From Flavobacteriales bacterium (GTDB lineage Bacteria > Bacteroidota > Bacteroidia > Flavobacteriales > Flavobacteriaceae), in contig SGZJ01000010.1 of NCBI GenBank assembly GCA_004213995.1, positions 1 to 43,289 on the forward strand: a stretch of DNA of 43,289 nt, given 5' to 3'. A program made the translations under genes and the position numbers. Every line of letters begins with the position of its first letter. The stretch's first letter is position 1. This document shows positions 34,307-43,289 of the stretch, in pieces. The notes below the pieces were generated by a model that saw only the letters and a program-made list of their open reading frames with translations, had not been told where the DNA came from and made no database searches.

Positions 34307-36756
34307 TGAAAATAGTATCCAATTTAATAATCTTTACATTTTCACTCTTTGTTTATTCACAAGAAATTTACGTTTTAGATGAGTTAACAATGGAGCCAAT
34401 CTCAGGAGCTCTTTTGTATGAGGAAATTGAGGGTGAAATTAAAAAAGGAACAATGTCAGATATTAATGGAGCTGTTTCTCTTTCAGCATTTAAAAATGCT
34501 ACTTTTATTAAAATATCTCATATTTCTTATTCCAATAGAACATTGGAATTTAATAATATCACTGGAAATATCTTGTTAAAACCTGATTCAAACAAGTTGG
34601 ATGAAATTGTTATATCAGCTTCAAAATTTTCTCAAAACCTTAAAGAAATATCTCAAAGGGTAGTATTTATCTCATCTGAAGATGTAGTATTAAGTAACCC
34701 ACAAACCAGTGCTGATTTACTAAGTAGTAGCGGCAATGTATATATCCAAAAAAGTCAATTAGGTGGGGGCAGCCCCATGATTAGGGGTTTTTCAACGAAC
34801 AGATTAACTTTGTCTGTTGATGGAGTAAGATTAAACAATGCTATATTTAGAGGGGGAAACATACAAAATGTAATTTCAATAGACCCTTTTAATATTCAAA
34901 ATACAGAAATTGTACTTGGGTCAAGTTCTGTTATTTATGGTAGTGATGCTATTGGTGGAGCTATGAACTTTCAAACAAAAAAACCAGTGCTATCTGAAAC
35001 AGATAGTATTTTCTTTAAACTTAACTCGATTTCTAGAAACTCTAGTGCTAATAGAGAAAAAACAGCCCATATAGATTTTAACTTAGGATTTGAAAAATTT
35101 GCCAGCCTTACTAGTTTTTCTTTTTCTGATTTTAATGATCTTAAAATGGGAGCTAATGGTCCCTCAGACTACCTAAGACCCGAATATGTTCAGCAGGTAG
35201 ATGGACAGGATGTTATTTTCGATAACTCTGACCCAAGAGTTCAAAAACATACTGGATATTCTCAGTTTAATTTTATGCAAAAATTTCTATTAAAAACTGA
35301 TAAAACAGAATATGACTTTGGAGTTCATTTTTCCTCAACTTCGAATATTCCTAGATATGATAGGTTGATAAGATACAATAATGATACTAACCAACTTCAT
35401 TATGGAGAGTGGTATTACGGCCCACAAAAATGGCTTTTATTAAACTCAAAGATTACAAAAGAGAGTTTTAAATCTCCAATCTATGATAAATTAATTTTAA
35501 CCACTGCTTATCAAAAGTTTGATGAAAGTCGATTTAGCAGAAAGATAAATTCAACTGATAAAAAAGAATTTAAAGAACAGGTTAATGTTTTTTCTTTGAA
35601 TTTGGATTTTGAAAAATCTTATGATAAAAAATCCTATTTTTCCTATGGTATAGAGTATTTAAATAACAAAGTTAAATCTACTGCTTCTTTAAACAATATA
35701 GCAAACGGCACTTTTTCGTCAATAGCAACAAGATACCCTGACGACTCTACATGGGAATCTCTAGCAAGTTATCTTACCTATAAATATAAATCAAGTAAAG
35801 ATTTAATTTTTCATTATGGGTTAAGATATAGTCATATAATTATTAATGCCGATTTATCACCAAATAATTCATATTATAATTTCCCTTTTTCTAATGCTGA
35901 TCTTAATACTGGAGCATTAACAGGAGCTTTAGGTTTAAGTTGGATTCAGAATGATTCTTTTCAATGGAAGTTTAATGTTACAACAGCATTCAGAGCTCCA
36001 AATATTGATGATATTGGAAAAATATTTGATTCAGCGCCAGGTGTAGTTGTTGTTCCGAACCCTGATTTAAAGCCCGAAAAATCATTTGGTCTTGAACTTG
36101 GAAGTTTTATTAGTGTTAACTCAAAAATTAATTTTGATTTTGCAGTTTATTATACTCATTTATATAATAGTATGATAAGAAGTCCTTTTAGTATGACGGT
36201 TGATTCAGATGATCCGAGTGGATCTTCAATAATTAATCAAATTATTTATCATGGAGAGTTAAGTGATATTTATGCTATTCAAAATGCTTCTAAATCTTGG
36301 CTTTATGGTTTTGAAACAGGTCTTAAGATAAATTTATCTGACAATTTTGATTTTAAGACTCAATACAATTACTTAAATGGAGAACAAAGAGACATGAATG
36401 GAGCTGCAAACTTACCAGTTCGTCATGTTTCTCCACATTTTGGAAATGTTCATTTTATTTACTCAAAAAATAAAACTAAAATCGATCTATTTTTTAATTA
36501 TAATTCAAAACTTTCATTTTCTCAACTCTCAAATTCCGAGAGAGACAAACCTTATTTATATGCTACAGATCAAAATGGCAATCCATATTCTCCGTCTTGG
36601 CATACTTTCAATTTGAGAACTTTATATGAAATGAACAAAAATTTTCAATTTACGGCGTCTATAGAAAACATCTCGAATAAGTTATATAGACCGTATTCTT
36701 CTGGAATATCAGCACCTGGAATAAACTTTATATTTTCCGTAAATTACAGTTTATAG
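34306..36756 (+). CDS. TonB-dependent outer-membrane receptor with carboxypeptidase-like domain
   Basis: An 816-residue receptor. A signal peptide (about 1-18, ending FVYSQ) precedes a carboxypeptidase-regulatory-like domain (about 20-95). The plug domain (about 100-225) includes GGGSPMIRGFSTNRLTLSVDG, and a 22-strand-type barrel ends with the aromatic terminus FSVNYSL. The plug sequence is reminiscent of haem/haemoglobin-type receptors (RGF.TNRL...DGVRLNNA), but the ligand is unproven. It overlaps recO by one base, and recX follows after 9 bp, so an import receptor sits inside a recombination-gene run. Confidence 0.92.
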   Translation: MKIVSNLIIFTFSLFVYSQEIYVLDELTMEPISGALLYEEIEGEIKKGTMSDINGAVSLSAFKNATFIKISHISYSNRTLEFNNITGNILLKPDSNKLDEIVISASKFSQNLKEISQRVVFISSEDVVLSNPQTSADLLSSSGNVYIQKSQLGGGSPMIRGFSTNRLTLSVDGVRLNNAIFRGGNIQNVISIDPFNIQNTEIVLGSSSVIYGSDAIGGAMNFQTKKPVLSETDSIFFKLNSISRNSSANREKTAHIDFNLGFEKFASLTSFSFSDFNDLKMGANGPSDYLRPEYVQQVDGQDVIFDNSDPRVQKHTGYSQFNFMQKFLLKTDKTEYDFGVHFSSTSNIPRYDRLIRYNNDTNQLHYGEWYYGPQKWLLLNSKITKESFKSPIYDKLILTTAYQKFDESRFSRKINSTDKKEFKEQVNVFSLNLDFEKSYDKKSYFSYGIEYLNNKVKSTASLNNIANGTFSSIATRYPDDSTWESLASYLTYKYKSSKDLIFHYGLRYSHIIINADLSPNNSYYNFPFSNADLNTGALTGALGLSWIQNDSFQWKFNVTTAFRAPNIDDIGKIFDSAPGVVVVPNPDLKPEKSFGLELGSFISVNSKINFDFAVYYTHLYNSMIRSPFSMTVDSDDPSGSSIINQIIYHGELSDIYAIQNASKSWLYGFETGLKINLSDNFDFKTQYNYLNGEQRDMNGAANLPVRHVSPHFGNVHFIYSKNKTKIDLFFNYNSKLSFSQLSNSERDKPYLYATDQNGNPYSPSWHTFNLRTLYEMNKNFQFTASIENISNKLYRPYSSGISAPGINFIFSVNYSL

Positions 36757-36765
36757 ATAGTCTTT

Positions 36766-37236
36766 ATGAGTGAATTATTCAAGCAGTCGGATATTGTAAA
36801 AAAATTGCAAAGATACTGCGTATATCAAGATAGATGTCATAAAGATATAACTGACAAGATGAAATTAATGAAAATACCATATACCCTTTATGATAATGTT
36901 TTGGTAGAATTAATTAAAGATGATTTTTTAAACGAAGAGCGATTTGCTTTTAGTTTTATTAGAGGAAAGTTTAGAATTAAGCAATGGGGTAAGATTAAAC
37001 TTAAAAATGAACTTTTTCAAAGGAACATAACTTCAGCTCTTATAAATAATGCTTTAGGTCAAATTAATGACGAAGATTATAATAAAACATTTGACGAATT
37101 AGCTTTAAAAAAGTTTAATTATTTAAATCAGGATACCAGCATAAAAAGCAAAAAAAAATTTATCAGCTATTTACAGTACCGGGGGTGGGAAAACGATTTG
37201 ATTTTCAAAAAAGTAAACGATTTTTTTAAAATTTAA
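36766..37236 (+). CDS. recX: Regulatory protein RecX
   Basis: Modulates RecA filament stability. The 156-residue protein shows the three-helix RecX repeats: QRYCVYQDRCHKDITDKM, DFLNEERFAFSFIRGKFRIKQWG and the late YLQYRGWENDLIFKKV. It shares a transcript with recO through the intervening receptor gene. Its last 11 bases overlap the end of the convergent BtuB-like receptor gene. Confidence 0.9.
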   Translation: MSELFKQSDIVKKLQRYCVYQDRCHKDITDKMKLMKIPYTLYDNVLVELIKDDFLNEERFAFSFIRGKFRIKQWGKIKLKNELFQRNITSALINNALGQINDEDYNKTFDELALKKFNYLNQDTSIKSKKKFISYLQYRGWENDLIFKKVNDFFKI

Positions 37237-39076
37237 CATTTAGTCCAACTAGAATATTTCTTCCGGGCATTTCAACTAAGTTTGTTTCGCTGTAAATTGC
37301 ATCGAACAGATTATTTCCAGTTAAAGATATTTTATAATTCTTTAAACTATAATTTAACTTTAGGTCCGTTACAGAATAATTCTCCCCAAAGCTTCTTTCA
37401 GCATATTTATAAACTATTGAGCTATTAAGGTTTTTTTTGATTTCAAAACTATAGGAAGAAGTGATATGATTTTTTAATGAATTTAGTGCATATCTTGAAA
37501 AATCAAAATCAGTTTGTTTTAAATCATCTTTAATATTTGTGTATCCAATATTTATGCTGTGTTTTAAAAATGTAGCTAGATAAAAATCATAAGATAAATC
37601 AACTTCATAACCTTTTGTGTTTATCTCTCTTATATTAAATGCTTCCCACGGAGCTGATTCTATGTTTTTCACATAATCAATTACATCAGATGCATCTCGA
37701 TTGAAAACAACAAAATTTATATTTAATCCGTTTTTATCAAATCGTGCTCCAAATTCTTGTGTTAATGCTTTTTCAGGATTTAAATTATCATTTCCAATTG
37801 TTGTTGGGCTGCTATAGTATAAATCGGTATAGGTAGGTACTCTATAGGTGTAACCAACATTACTATATAATTTAATATCTTCATTTACTTGATAGCCAAT
37901 ATCCAGTCCTGGATAAGCAAAGAAATTCCTAAATAAATTACTTTGGTAATTCATATTTGTTGATACATCTGAAAAATAACTAAATGCTACTCCGGGAGTT
38001 AAATCAATTTTTTCATCTGCAAATTTCATTTGGTGTTCTAAAAATAAATTCACCATAGTTCTATTTCTATTACCTAGATTATTACTAGATAATTTTACGG
38101 ATGAAATATCTAATCCAAACCCTGTACTTCCAAGTTCTGATTTGTAAGATCCATTAAGTTCGAAACCAACTTTATTAGATATGTGTAAATTTCTATATAC
38201 GGATGGATTATGTCTTAGATAAACATACATATCTTGATTTCTTTTCCAGTATAGTTTAGGTTTTATAATTAAATTTCCCTTAACTATTTTGGTAGAAAAT
38301 CCTAATAAACTAGCCTGTGTTTCTTCATATTGATCAATAGCTTCAGGGCTTGCATAGAATCCGTTAGCTCCAAATTTTCTTTCATTAAAAGAAGATATCA
38401 TGTCAATCAACTGCCCTTTTATTTTAAAGCTATTTTTTAAAAAATAATTTTCATTTTTATAATCGGTATTGTATTTATGTCCTTCTGAGCTATTATTTGA
38501 ATAGTGGAAAAGTACAGATTGATCTTGAATATTCTTGCTAATTGTTACTGAAGCATTTTGCTGTTCATAAGATCCAGCTTCTAACTTTACTGAGACTATA
38601 TCTTCTGCTACTTTAGAAGTAACAATATTTATCGCTCCTGTGAAAGCATTTTGTCCGTATACTCTAGACGCAGAACCTTTTATGATTTCTATTCTTTCTA
38701 TTACCTCAATAGGTAATGCCATATTCATGGTGTGGTGCCCTGTTTGAGGATCTTCTACTTTAATTCCATCTATTAAAAGTAGAGTTTGATCAAAACCACC
38801 ACCTCTAATATATAAGTCTGCTTGCATCCCTGAAGCCCCTCTTCTTCTTATATCTATCCCTGCAACTTGTTGTAATAATTCTGCAACGTTATTCGCTGGA
38901 CTATTAATAATTTCTTCTTTTGAAATCACCTGCACAGTTTTTGAACTTTCAGATAATTCTAGTTCAATTCTAGGCGAAGAAACAACCGTTACTTCTTCAA
39001 GACTTATTTGCTCCTCTTGCGAGTTAATTACTGAATTTATTGCAATTATTAAGATTACAGATAGTAATTTTTTCAT
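37226..39076 (-). CDS. TonB-dependent receptor, BtuB-like
   Basis: A 616-residue outer-membrane receptor about the size of BtuB. A signal peptide (about 1-19) is followed by a TonB-box-like stretch (ISLEEVTVVSSPR). The plug has ELLQQVAGIDIRRRG, YIRGGGFDQTLLLIDGIKV and SRVYGQNAFTGAINIVTSK. The barrel ends FDAIYSETNLVEMPGRNILVGLNVKF. Sequence features resemble the cobalamin/colicin receptor family, but the 110-bp leader shows no cobalamin riboswitch, so the substrate is open. It has its own -7 box and is divergent from umuC. Confidence 0.9.
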   Translation of the reverse strand: MKKLLSVILIIAINSVINSQEEQISLEEVTVVSSPRIELELSESSKTVQVISKEEIINSPANNVAELLQQVAGIDIRRRGASGMQADLYIRGGGFDQTLLLIDGIKVEDPQTGHHTMNMALPIEVIERIEIIKGSASRVYGQNAFTGAINIVTSKVAEDIVSVKLEAGSYEQQNASVTISKNIQDQSVLFHYSNNSSEGHKYNTDYKNENYFLKNSFKIKGQLIDMISSFNERKFGANGFYASPEAIDQYEETQASLLGFSTKIVKGNLIIKPKLYWKRNQDMYVYLRHNPSVYRNLHISNKVGFELNGSYKSELGSTGFGLDISSVKLSSNNLGNRNRTMVNLFLEHQMKFADEKIDLTPGVAFSYFSDVSTNMNYQSNLFRNFFAYPGLDIGYQVNEDIKLYSNVGYTYRVPTYTDLYYSSPTTIGNDNLNPEKALTQEFGARFDKNGLNINFVVFNRDASDVIDYVKNIESAPWEAFNIREINTKGYEVDLSYDFYLATFLKHSINIGYTNIKDDLKQTDFDFSRYALNSLKNHITSSYSFEIKKNLNSSIVYKYAERSFGENYSVTDLKLNYSLKNYKISLTGNNLFDAIYSETNLVEMPGRNILVGLNVKF

Positions 39077-39093
39077 TGTTTTTTATTTTTTTT

Positions 39094-39101
39094 CAAAATT
39101 A
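39094..39101 (-). promoter_or_regulatory. Candidate -7 box TAATTTTG for the BtuB-like receptor
   Basis: Minus-strand TAnnTTTG match ending 17 bp before the receptor start. A TTG lies 12 bp further upstream, closer than the usual ~19-20 bp, so the -33 part is doubtful. Confidence 0.45.
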
Positions 39102-39140
39102 CTGCTTTTTTCTCCAATTCTATATTTTGTTAATAATAAA

Positions 39141-39172
39141 TAGCTAATTGGGCTATATGTTTTGTTTCAAAC
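39141..39172 (+). promoter_or_regulatory. Candidate operator region before umuC
   Basis: Two small inverted repeats lie 15-46 bp upstream of the umuC ATG: TAGC-7nt-GCTA (39141-39155) and GTTTCAAAC (39164-39172). UmuCD genes are usually repressed by LexA, so either could be an SOS operator, but I do not know the LexA box of this lineage. Low confidence. Confidence 0.25.
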
Positions 39173-39186
39173 ATTATATTTATTTC

Positions 39187-40440
39187 ATGTTTGCACTTGT
39201 CGATTGTAATAATTTTTATGCTTCTTGTGAGCGTGTTTTTAATCCAAATCTTCAGCATAAACCAATAGTAATTTTATCCAATAACGATGGGTGTATTATT
39301 TCTAGAAGTGATGAAGCTAAAAAATTAGGAATACCTATGGGAGCTCCTATTTTTAAATATAGATCCCTTATTGCCAACCATGATGTAAAGGTCTTTTCCT
39401 CAAATTATTCTTTGTATGGAGATATGAGTAGTAGAGTAATGTCTATATTAAAACAATTCACACCAGACATACAGGTTTATAGTATAGATGAATCTTTTTT
39501 AAAGCTAGAAGGTTTTGAGGATTATAATTTGACTGACTATGGAATGTTAATGAAAAACAGGATTTTAAAATGGACAGGAATACCTACTTGTGCTGGAATT
39601 GCTCCGACAAAGGCTTTATCTAAAGTTGCTAATAAAATTGCAAGAAAATATCCTAACCAGACAAATGGGGTATATGTTATTGATACTGAAGCTAAGAGGG
39701 TGAAAGCTTTAAAATGGACTAAAATAAAAGATATATGGGGAATAGGAAAAAAGCTTAGTAATAGATTAGCAACTAAAGGATGTAAAAACGCATATGATTT
39801 TACTCAGTTACCGGAGAGTTGGGTAAAGTCTAATATGTCAGTTGTAGAATCTAGATTACAGCGAGATTTATTAGGGATACCAACACTTGATTTAGAAGTT
39901 CAAAAATCTAAAAAATCTATTGCAACGACTAGAACTTTTGAAAAACCATTAAAGGAATTAGATAAAGTTAAAGAGCGTATCTCTACTTTTGCTTTTGTCT
40001 CGGGAGAAAAACTACGTCGCCAAAACTCTCACTGTCACATGATTATAGTTATCCTTAGAAGTAACTATTTTAGAGAAGATTTAAAACAACATTACGCAAC
40101 TAAAGTAATTAGTTTGCCATACCCGACAAACTCCTCTCTTGTACTTAGTAATTATGCAATAAAAGCTATTGAAGAGGTTTTTAAGAGTGGAATTGCATAC
40201 AAAAAAGCAGGAATAATACTTACTGGTTTAGTTCCTTCTAATAACTATCAATTAAATATATTTGATTGGGAGAATTCTAATCATCAACCACTTATGAAGG
40301 CTATTGATAAGATAAATTACAGGTTTAGTAATAAGATAAAACTAGCTAATCAAGATTTAAAAAAAACTTGGAAGATGAAACAAGATCATTTATCTCCCAA
40401 CTATACCACTAATCTGCAAGATATAATTAAAGTAAAATAA
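39187..40440 (+). CDS. umuC: DNA polymerase V catalytic subunit UmuC (Y-family)
   Basis: Error-prone translesion polymerase. I start at the ATG at 39187 because it gives MFALVDCNNFYASCERVF, the normal Y-family N-terminus with Asp6; the upstream ATG at 39148 would add 13 unlikely residues. The catalytic pair is Asp101-Glu102 (YSIDESFLKL). CAGIAPTKALSKVANKIA and WGIGKKLSNRLATKG (helix-hairpin-helix) follow. The UmuC-type C-terminal tail (PLMKAIDKINYRFSNK) is present. At 417 residues it is complete. The stop overlaps umuD by one base (TAATG), with umuC first. Confidence 0.95.
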   Translation: MFALVDCNNFYASCERVFNPNLQHKPIVILSNNDGCIISRSDEAKKLGIPMGAPIFKYRSLIANHDVKVFSSNYSLYGDMSSRVMSILKQFTPDIQVYSIDESFLKLEGFEDYNLTDYGMLMKNRILKWTGIPTCAGIAPTKALSKVANKIARKYPNQTNGVYVIDTEAKRVKALKWTKIKDIWGIGKKLSNRLATKGCKNAYDFTQLPESWVKSNMSVVESRLQRDLLGIPTLDLEVQKSKKSIATTRTFEKPLKELDKVKERISTFAFVSGEKLRRQNSHCHMIIVILRSNYFREDLKQHYATKVISLPYPTNSSLVLSNYAIKAIEEVFKSGIAYKKAGIILTGLVPSNNYQLNIFDWENSNHQPLMKAIDKINYRFSNKIKLANQDLKKTWKMKQDHLSPNYTTNLQDIIKVK

Positions 40441-40877
40441 TGAAAGAAAAAGTTAAAGCGCTTCAATTTTTTATTCCACAACCTAGCTCTGGAGAGGGGA
40501 CAATCATTATTAATTCAGGGATTGCTGCTGGATTTCCGTCTCCAGCCGATGACTTTAAACAAAATAGAATAAGTCTTGACAATGAATTAGTTAAAAACAA
40601 GGAAGCTACTTTCTTTGCAAGAGTTTGTGGTCAGTCTATGATTGGCGCAGGCTTAGACGATAATGACTTATTGGTAATAGATAGAAGTATAGAGCCAGAA
40701 AACAATAAAATCGCTGTATGCTTTATAGATGGGGAATTTACTGTAAAAAGACTTTTAATTAAAAAAGGTAAACTTTGGCTTCAGCCAGAAAATTCAGAAT
40801 TTAAACCAATAGAAGTTACAAACGAAAATGAGTTTGTAATTTGGGGAATAGTAACTAATGTTATAAAAAAAGTATAA
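40440..40877 (+). CDS. umuD: UmuD, self-cleaving subunit of DNA polymerase V
   Basis: A 145-residue S24/LexA-type peptidase that is cleaved to UmuD' during SOS induction. The cleavage site is Ala30-Gly31 in AAGFPSPADDF (E. coli has Cys-Gly). The nucleophile is Ser66 (GQSMIGAG) and the base is Lys103 (FTVKRL). It has no DNA-binding domain, which separates it from LexA. It follows umuC rather than preceding it as in E. coli, and ends 8 bp from the convergent atpC. Confidence 0.94.
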   Translation: MKEKVKALQFFIPQPSSGEGTIIINSGIAAGFPSPADDFKQNRISLDNELVKNKEATFFARVCGQSMIGAGLDDNDLLVIDRSIEPENNKIAVCFIDGEFTVKRLLIKKGKLWLQPENSEFKPIEVTNENEFVIWGIVTNVIKKV

Positions 40878-40885
40878 AAGGTAAT

Positions 40886-41164
40886 TTAGTCTACTAGAGC
40901 TATAATTTTATTTTCTTTTAACTCTACAGTACCCGAATTAATGGAAAGAAAAGTTCCTTTTTCAGGTCCATTTTGAAATTTATCTTTAAGATTTTCTTCT
41001 ATCGTAATATCACCATAAATTTTAATTGTTCCTTTCTTTAATGTAGAAACAATTGAAGCGTGGTTATTTAACATTTCAAATTCACCATCAACACCAGGAA
41101 CAGCAACCGAAGTGACTTCTCCACTAAATAAAGTAAATTCCGGAGATATAATTTCTAAATACAT
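40886..41164 (-). CDS. atpC: ATP synthase F1 epsilon subunit (short form)
   Basis: Central-stalk subunit of F1. It has 92 residues, covering only the N-terminal beta-sandwich (YLEIISPEFTLFSGEV, VPGVDGEFEMLNNHASIV). The C-terminal helical hairpin that inhibits ATP hydrolysis in E. coli (about 139 residues in total) is absent. The short form is common in Bacteroidota. It follows atpD after 19 bp; the remaining F1Fo genes are not here. Confidence 0.93.
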   Translation of the reverse strand: MYLEIISPEFTLFSGEVTSVAVPGVDGEFEMLNNHASIVSTLKKGTIKIYGDITIEENLKDKFQNGPEKGTFLSINSGTVELKENKIIALVD

Positions 41165-41183
41165 TTAAACTAAAATTTATAAT

Positions 41184-42707
<1,524 letters not shown>

Positions 42708-42729
42708 TTAGTAAATAACTTTCAAGTCG

Positions 42730-42737
42730 CAAAGATA
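42730..42737 (-). promoter_or_regulatory. Candidate -7 box TATCTTTG for atpD-atpC
   Basis: Minus-strand TAnnTTTG match ending 37 bp before the atpD start. A promoter is required here because a terminator for the upstream minus-strand gene lies just beyond. TTTTTTAG occupies the approximate -33 region. Confidence 0.5.
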
Positions 42738-42806
42738 GATTTTTATTCTAAAAAATTTTAATAATTTTTTTAAAAAATGTCTAAAATTTATCAATTTTTA
42801 TTAAAC

Positions 42807-42839
42807 AAAAAAACCTGTAGTTCATCTACAGGTTTTTTT
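42807..42839 (-). terminator. Rho-independent terminator after the SGNH hydrolase gene
   Basis: A perfect 14-bp stem, AAAAAAACCTGTAG with CTACAGGTTTTTTT, around the loop TTCAT. It lies 21 bp beyond the hydrolase stop on the minus strand and insulates it from atpD. The symmetric A/T tracts make it bidirectional. Confidence 0.92.
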
Positions 42840-42860
42840 ATAAAAATTTATTTGAAAAAA

Positions 42861-43289
42861 TTATCTCAAGTCAGGCGAGTAATTTGTTGGATAGTCACCA
42901 GCTTTAACTGCTGCATCTGATAAGTTTGACCCATAATGAGCGTCAATTGCCTCCATCATTCCATTAGCAATTAGCGCACTACCTCTAGCTGTTGTGTGAA
43001 CTCCATCTAGAGAAAAGAACCCTCCAGTAACTAAATCAGTAGTCATTACATAATCATCAAAAGCAATACCTTGAACAACTGCTTGGTTTAAGATTCCATA
43101 AGCATCATAAAGAGCCCATCCTTGTTGAGCGGTTAACGTTTCAATAGTAGCATTAAATTGGATAATTCTTGCTTGAGCTTCAGCAATTTCATTAGATGAT
43201 AAAACAATATTGTCTGCAAGAGGAACTGAAACTCCATTTATTTGAGTAGGATTTCCACCCACAGCTGTTCCTATTAGACCAATTGCAGG
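42861..43289 (-). CDS. SGNH/GDSL-type hydrolase, C-terminal part (cut by window end)
   Basis: C-terminal 142 residues of a lipase/esterase-like SGNH hydrolase. The frame stays open to the window edge, so the start lies outside; the GTG at 43262 is internal. The catalytic Asp-His pair is in FSLDGVHTTARGSALIANGM. The segment VGGNPTQINGVSVPLADN and the ending DYPTNYSPDLR resemble flavobacterial outer-membrane-associated SGNH proteins. The nucleophile Ser (GDSL) block is not in view. A strong terminator follows the stop. Confidence 0.85.
   Translation of the reverse strand, partial: PAIGLIGTAVGGNPTQINGVSVPLADNIVLSSNEIAEAQARIIQFNATIETLTAQQGWALYDAYGILNQAVVQGIAFDDYVMTTDLVTGGFFSLDGVHTTARGSALIANGMMEAIDAHYGSNLSDAAVKAGDYPTNYSPDLR

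Noticed and set aside
39077-39186. Cobalamin riboswitch upstream of the BtuB-like receptor
   Set aside because: Only 110 bp separate it from umuC, and no conserved B12-box-like segment or multi-stem architecture is visible.

Overview
The window is a contiguous, gene-dense piece of an AT-rich bacterial chromosome that looks like a marine flavobacterium (Bacteroidota, Flavobacteriia). The evidence is the gene content and order: superoxide dismutase, long-form purF, a pfkB kinase, viroplasmin-type RNase HI and purN, then acpP-fabF-rnc, an IPExxxVDY-type protein and pyk; a complete Bat (aerotolerance) operon; a PorZ-like type IX secretion protein before recO; TonB-dependent receptors; and detached atpD-atpC genes. 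Starts lack Shine-Dalgarno sequences and sit in A-rich leaders. Many leaders carry the Bacteroidota -7 box TAnnTTTG. Most stops are TAA, and intergenic gaps are under about 180 bp, so no stretch over 300 bases lacks a gene. I see no tRNA, rRNA, CRISPR array, insertion sequence or prophage.

Layout. 1-623 (-): N-terminus of a UvrD/AddA-type helicase, cut by the window edge. 728-1363 (+): superoxide dismutase and its terminator. 1511-5597 (-): purF, pfkB-type kinase, RNase HI and purN. 5743-10415 (+): acpP, fabF, rnc, an IPExxxVDY-type protein, pyk and a CYTH protein, tightly coupled. 10471-12018 (+) and 12013-12768 (-): an ALDH7-type aldehyde dehydrogenase and a YdfG-type dehydrogenase, convergent with overlapping stops. 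12927-22235 (+): a nine-gene coupled run of moxR, DUF58, a BatD-like two-membrane-segment protein, batA, batB, batC, batD, batE and, last, an iota-class carbonic-anhydrase-like NTF2-fold protein. 22238-22723 (-): cvpA. 22809-24211 (+): a small unknown gene and pheS. 24208-28506 (-): gpsA, nadD, gmk, yicC, then an EamA transporter and an ArsC/Spx-like protein. 28597-31190 (+): a cystathionine gamma-synthase/lyase and NADP-glutamate dehydrogenase. 31257-37236 (+): porZ-recO-TonB receptor-recX. 37226-39076 (-): a BtuB-like receptor. 39187-40877 (+): umuC-umuD in that order. 40886-42692 (-): atpD-atpC. 42861 to the end (-): C-terminus of an SGNH hydrolase with its terminator.

How the genes work together. 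Most of the window is core metabolism: purine synthesis, fatty-acid and phospholipid precursors, glycolysis, NAD and GMP synthesis, sulfur amino acids, ammonia assimilation and ATP synthesis. Two envelope modules stand out: the Bat operon (MoxR ATPase, von Willebrand A proteins, TPR and BatD proteins at the inner membrane) and the PorZ/TonB-receptor group. The most notable single item is the iota-class carbonic-anhydrase-like gene translationally coupled to the end of the Bat operon. I found no clearly undescribed multi-gene defence or mobile system.
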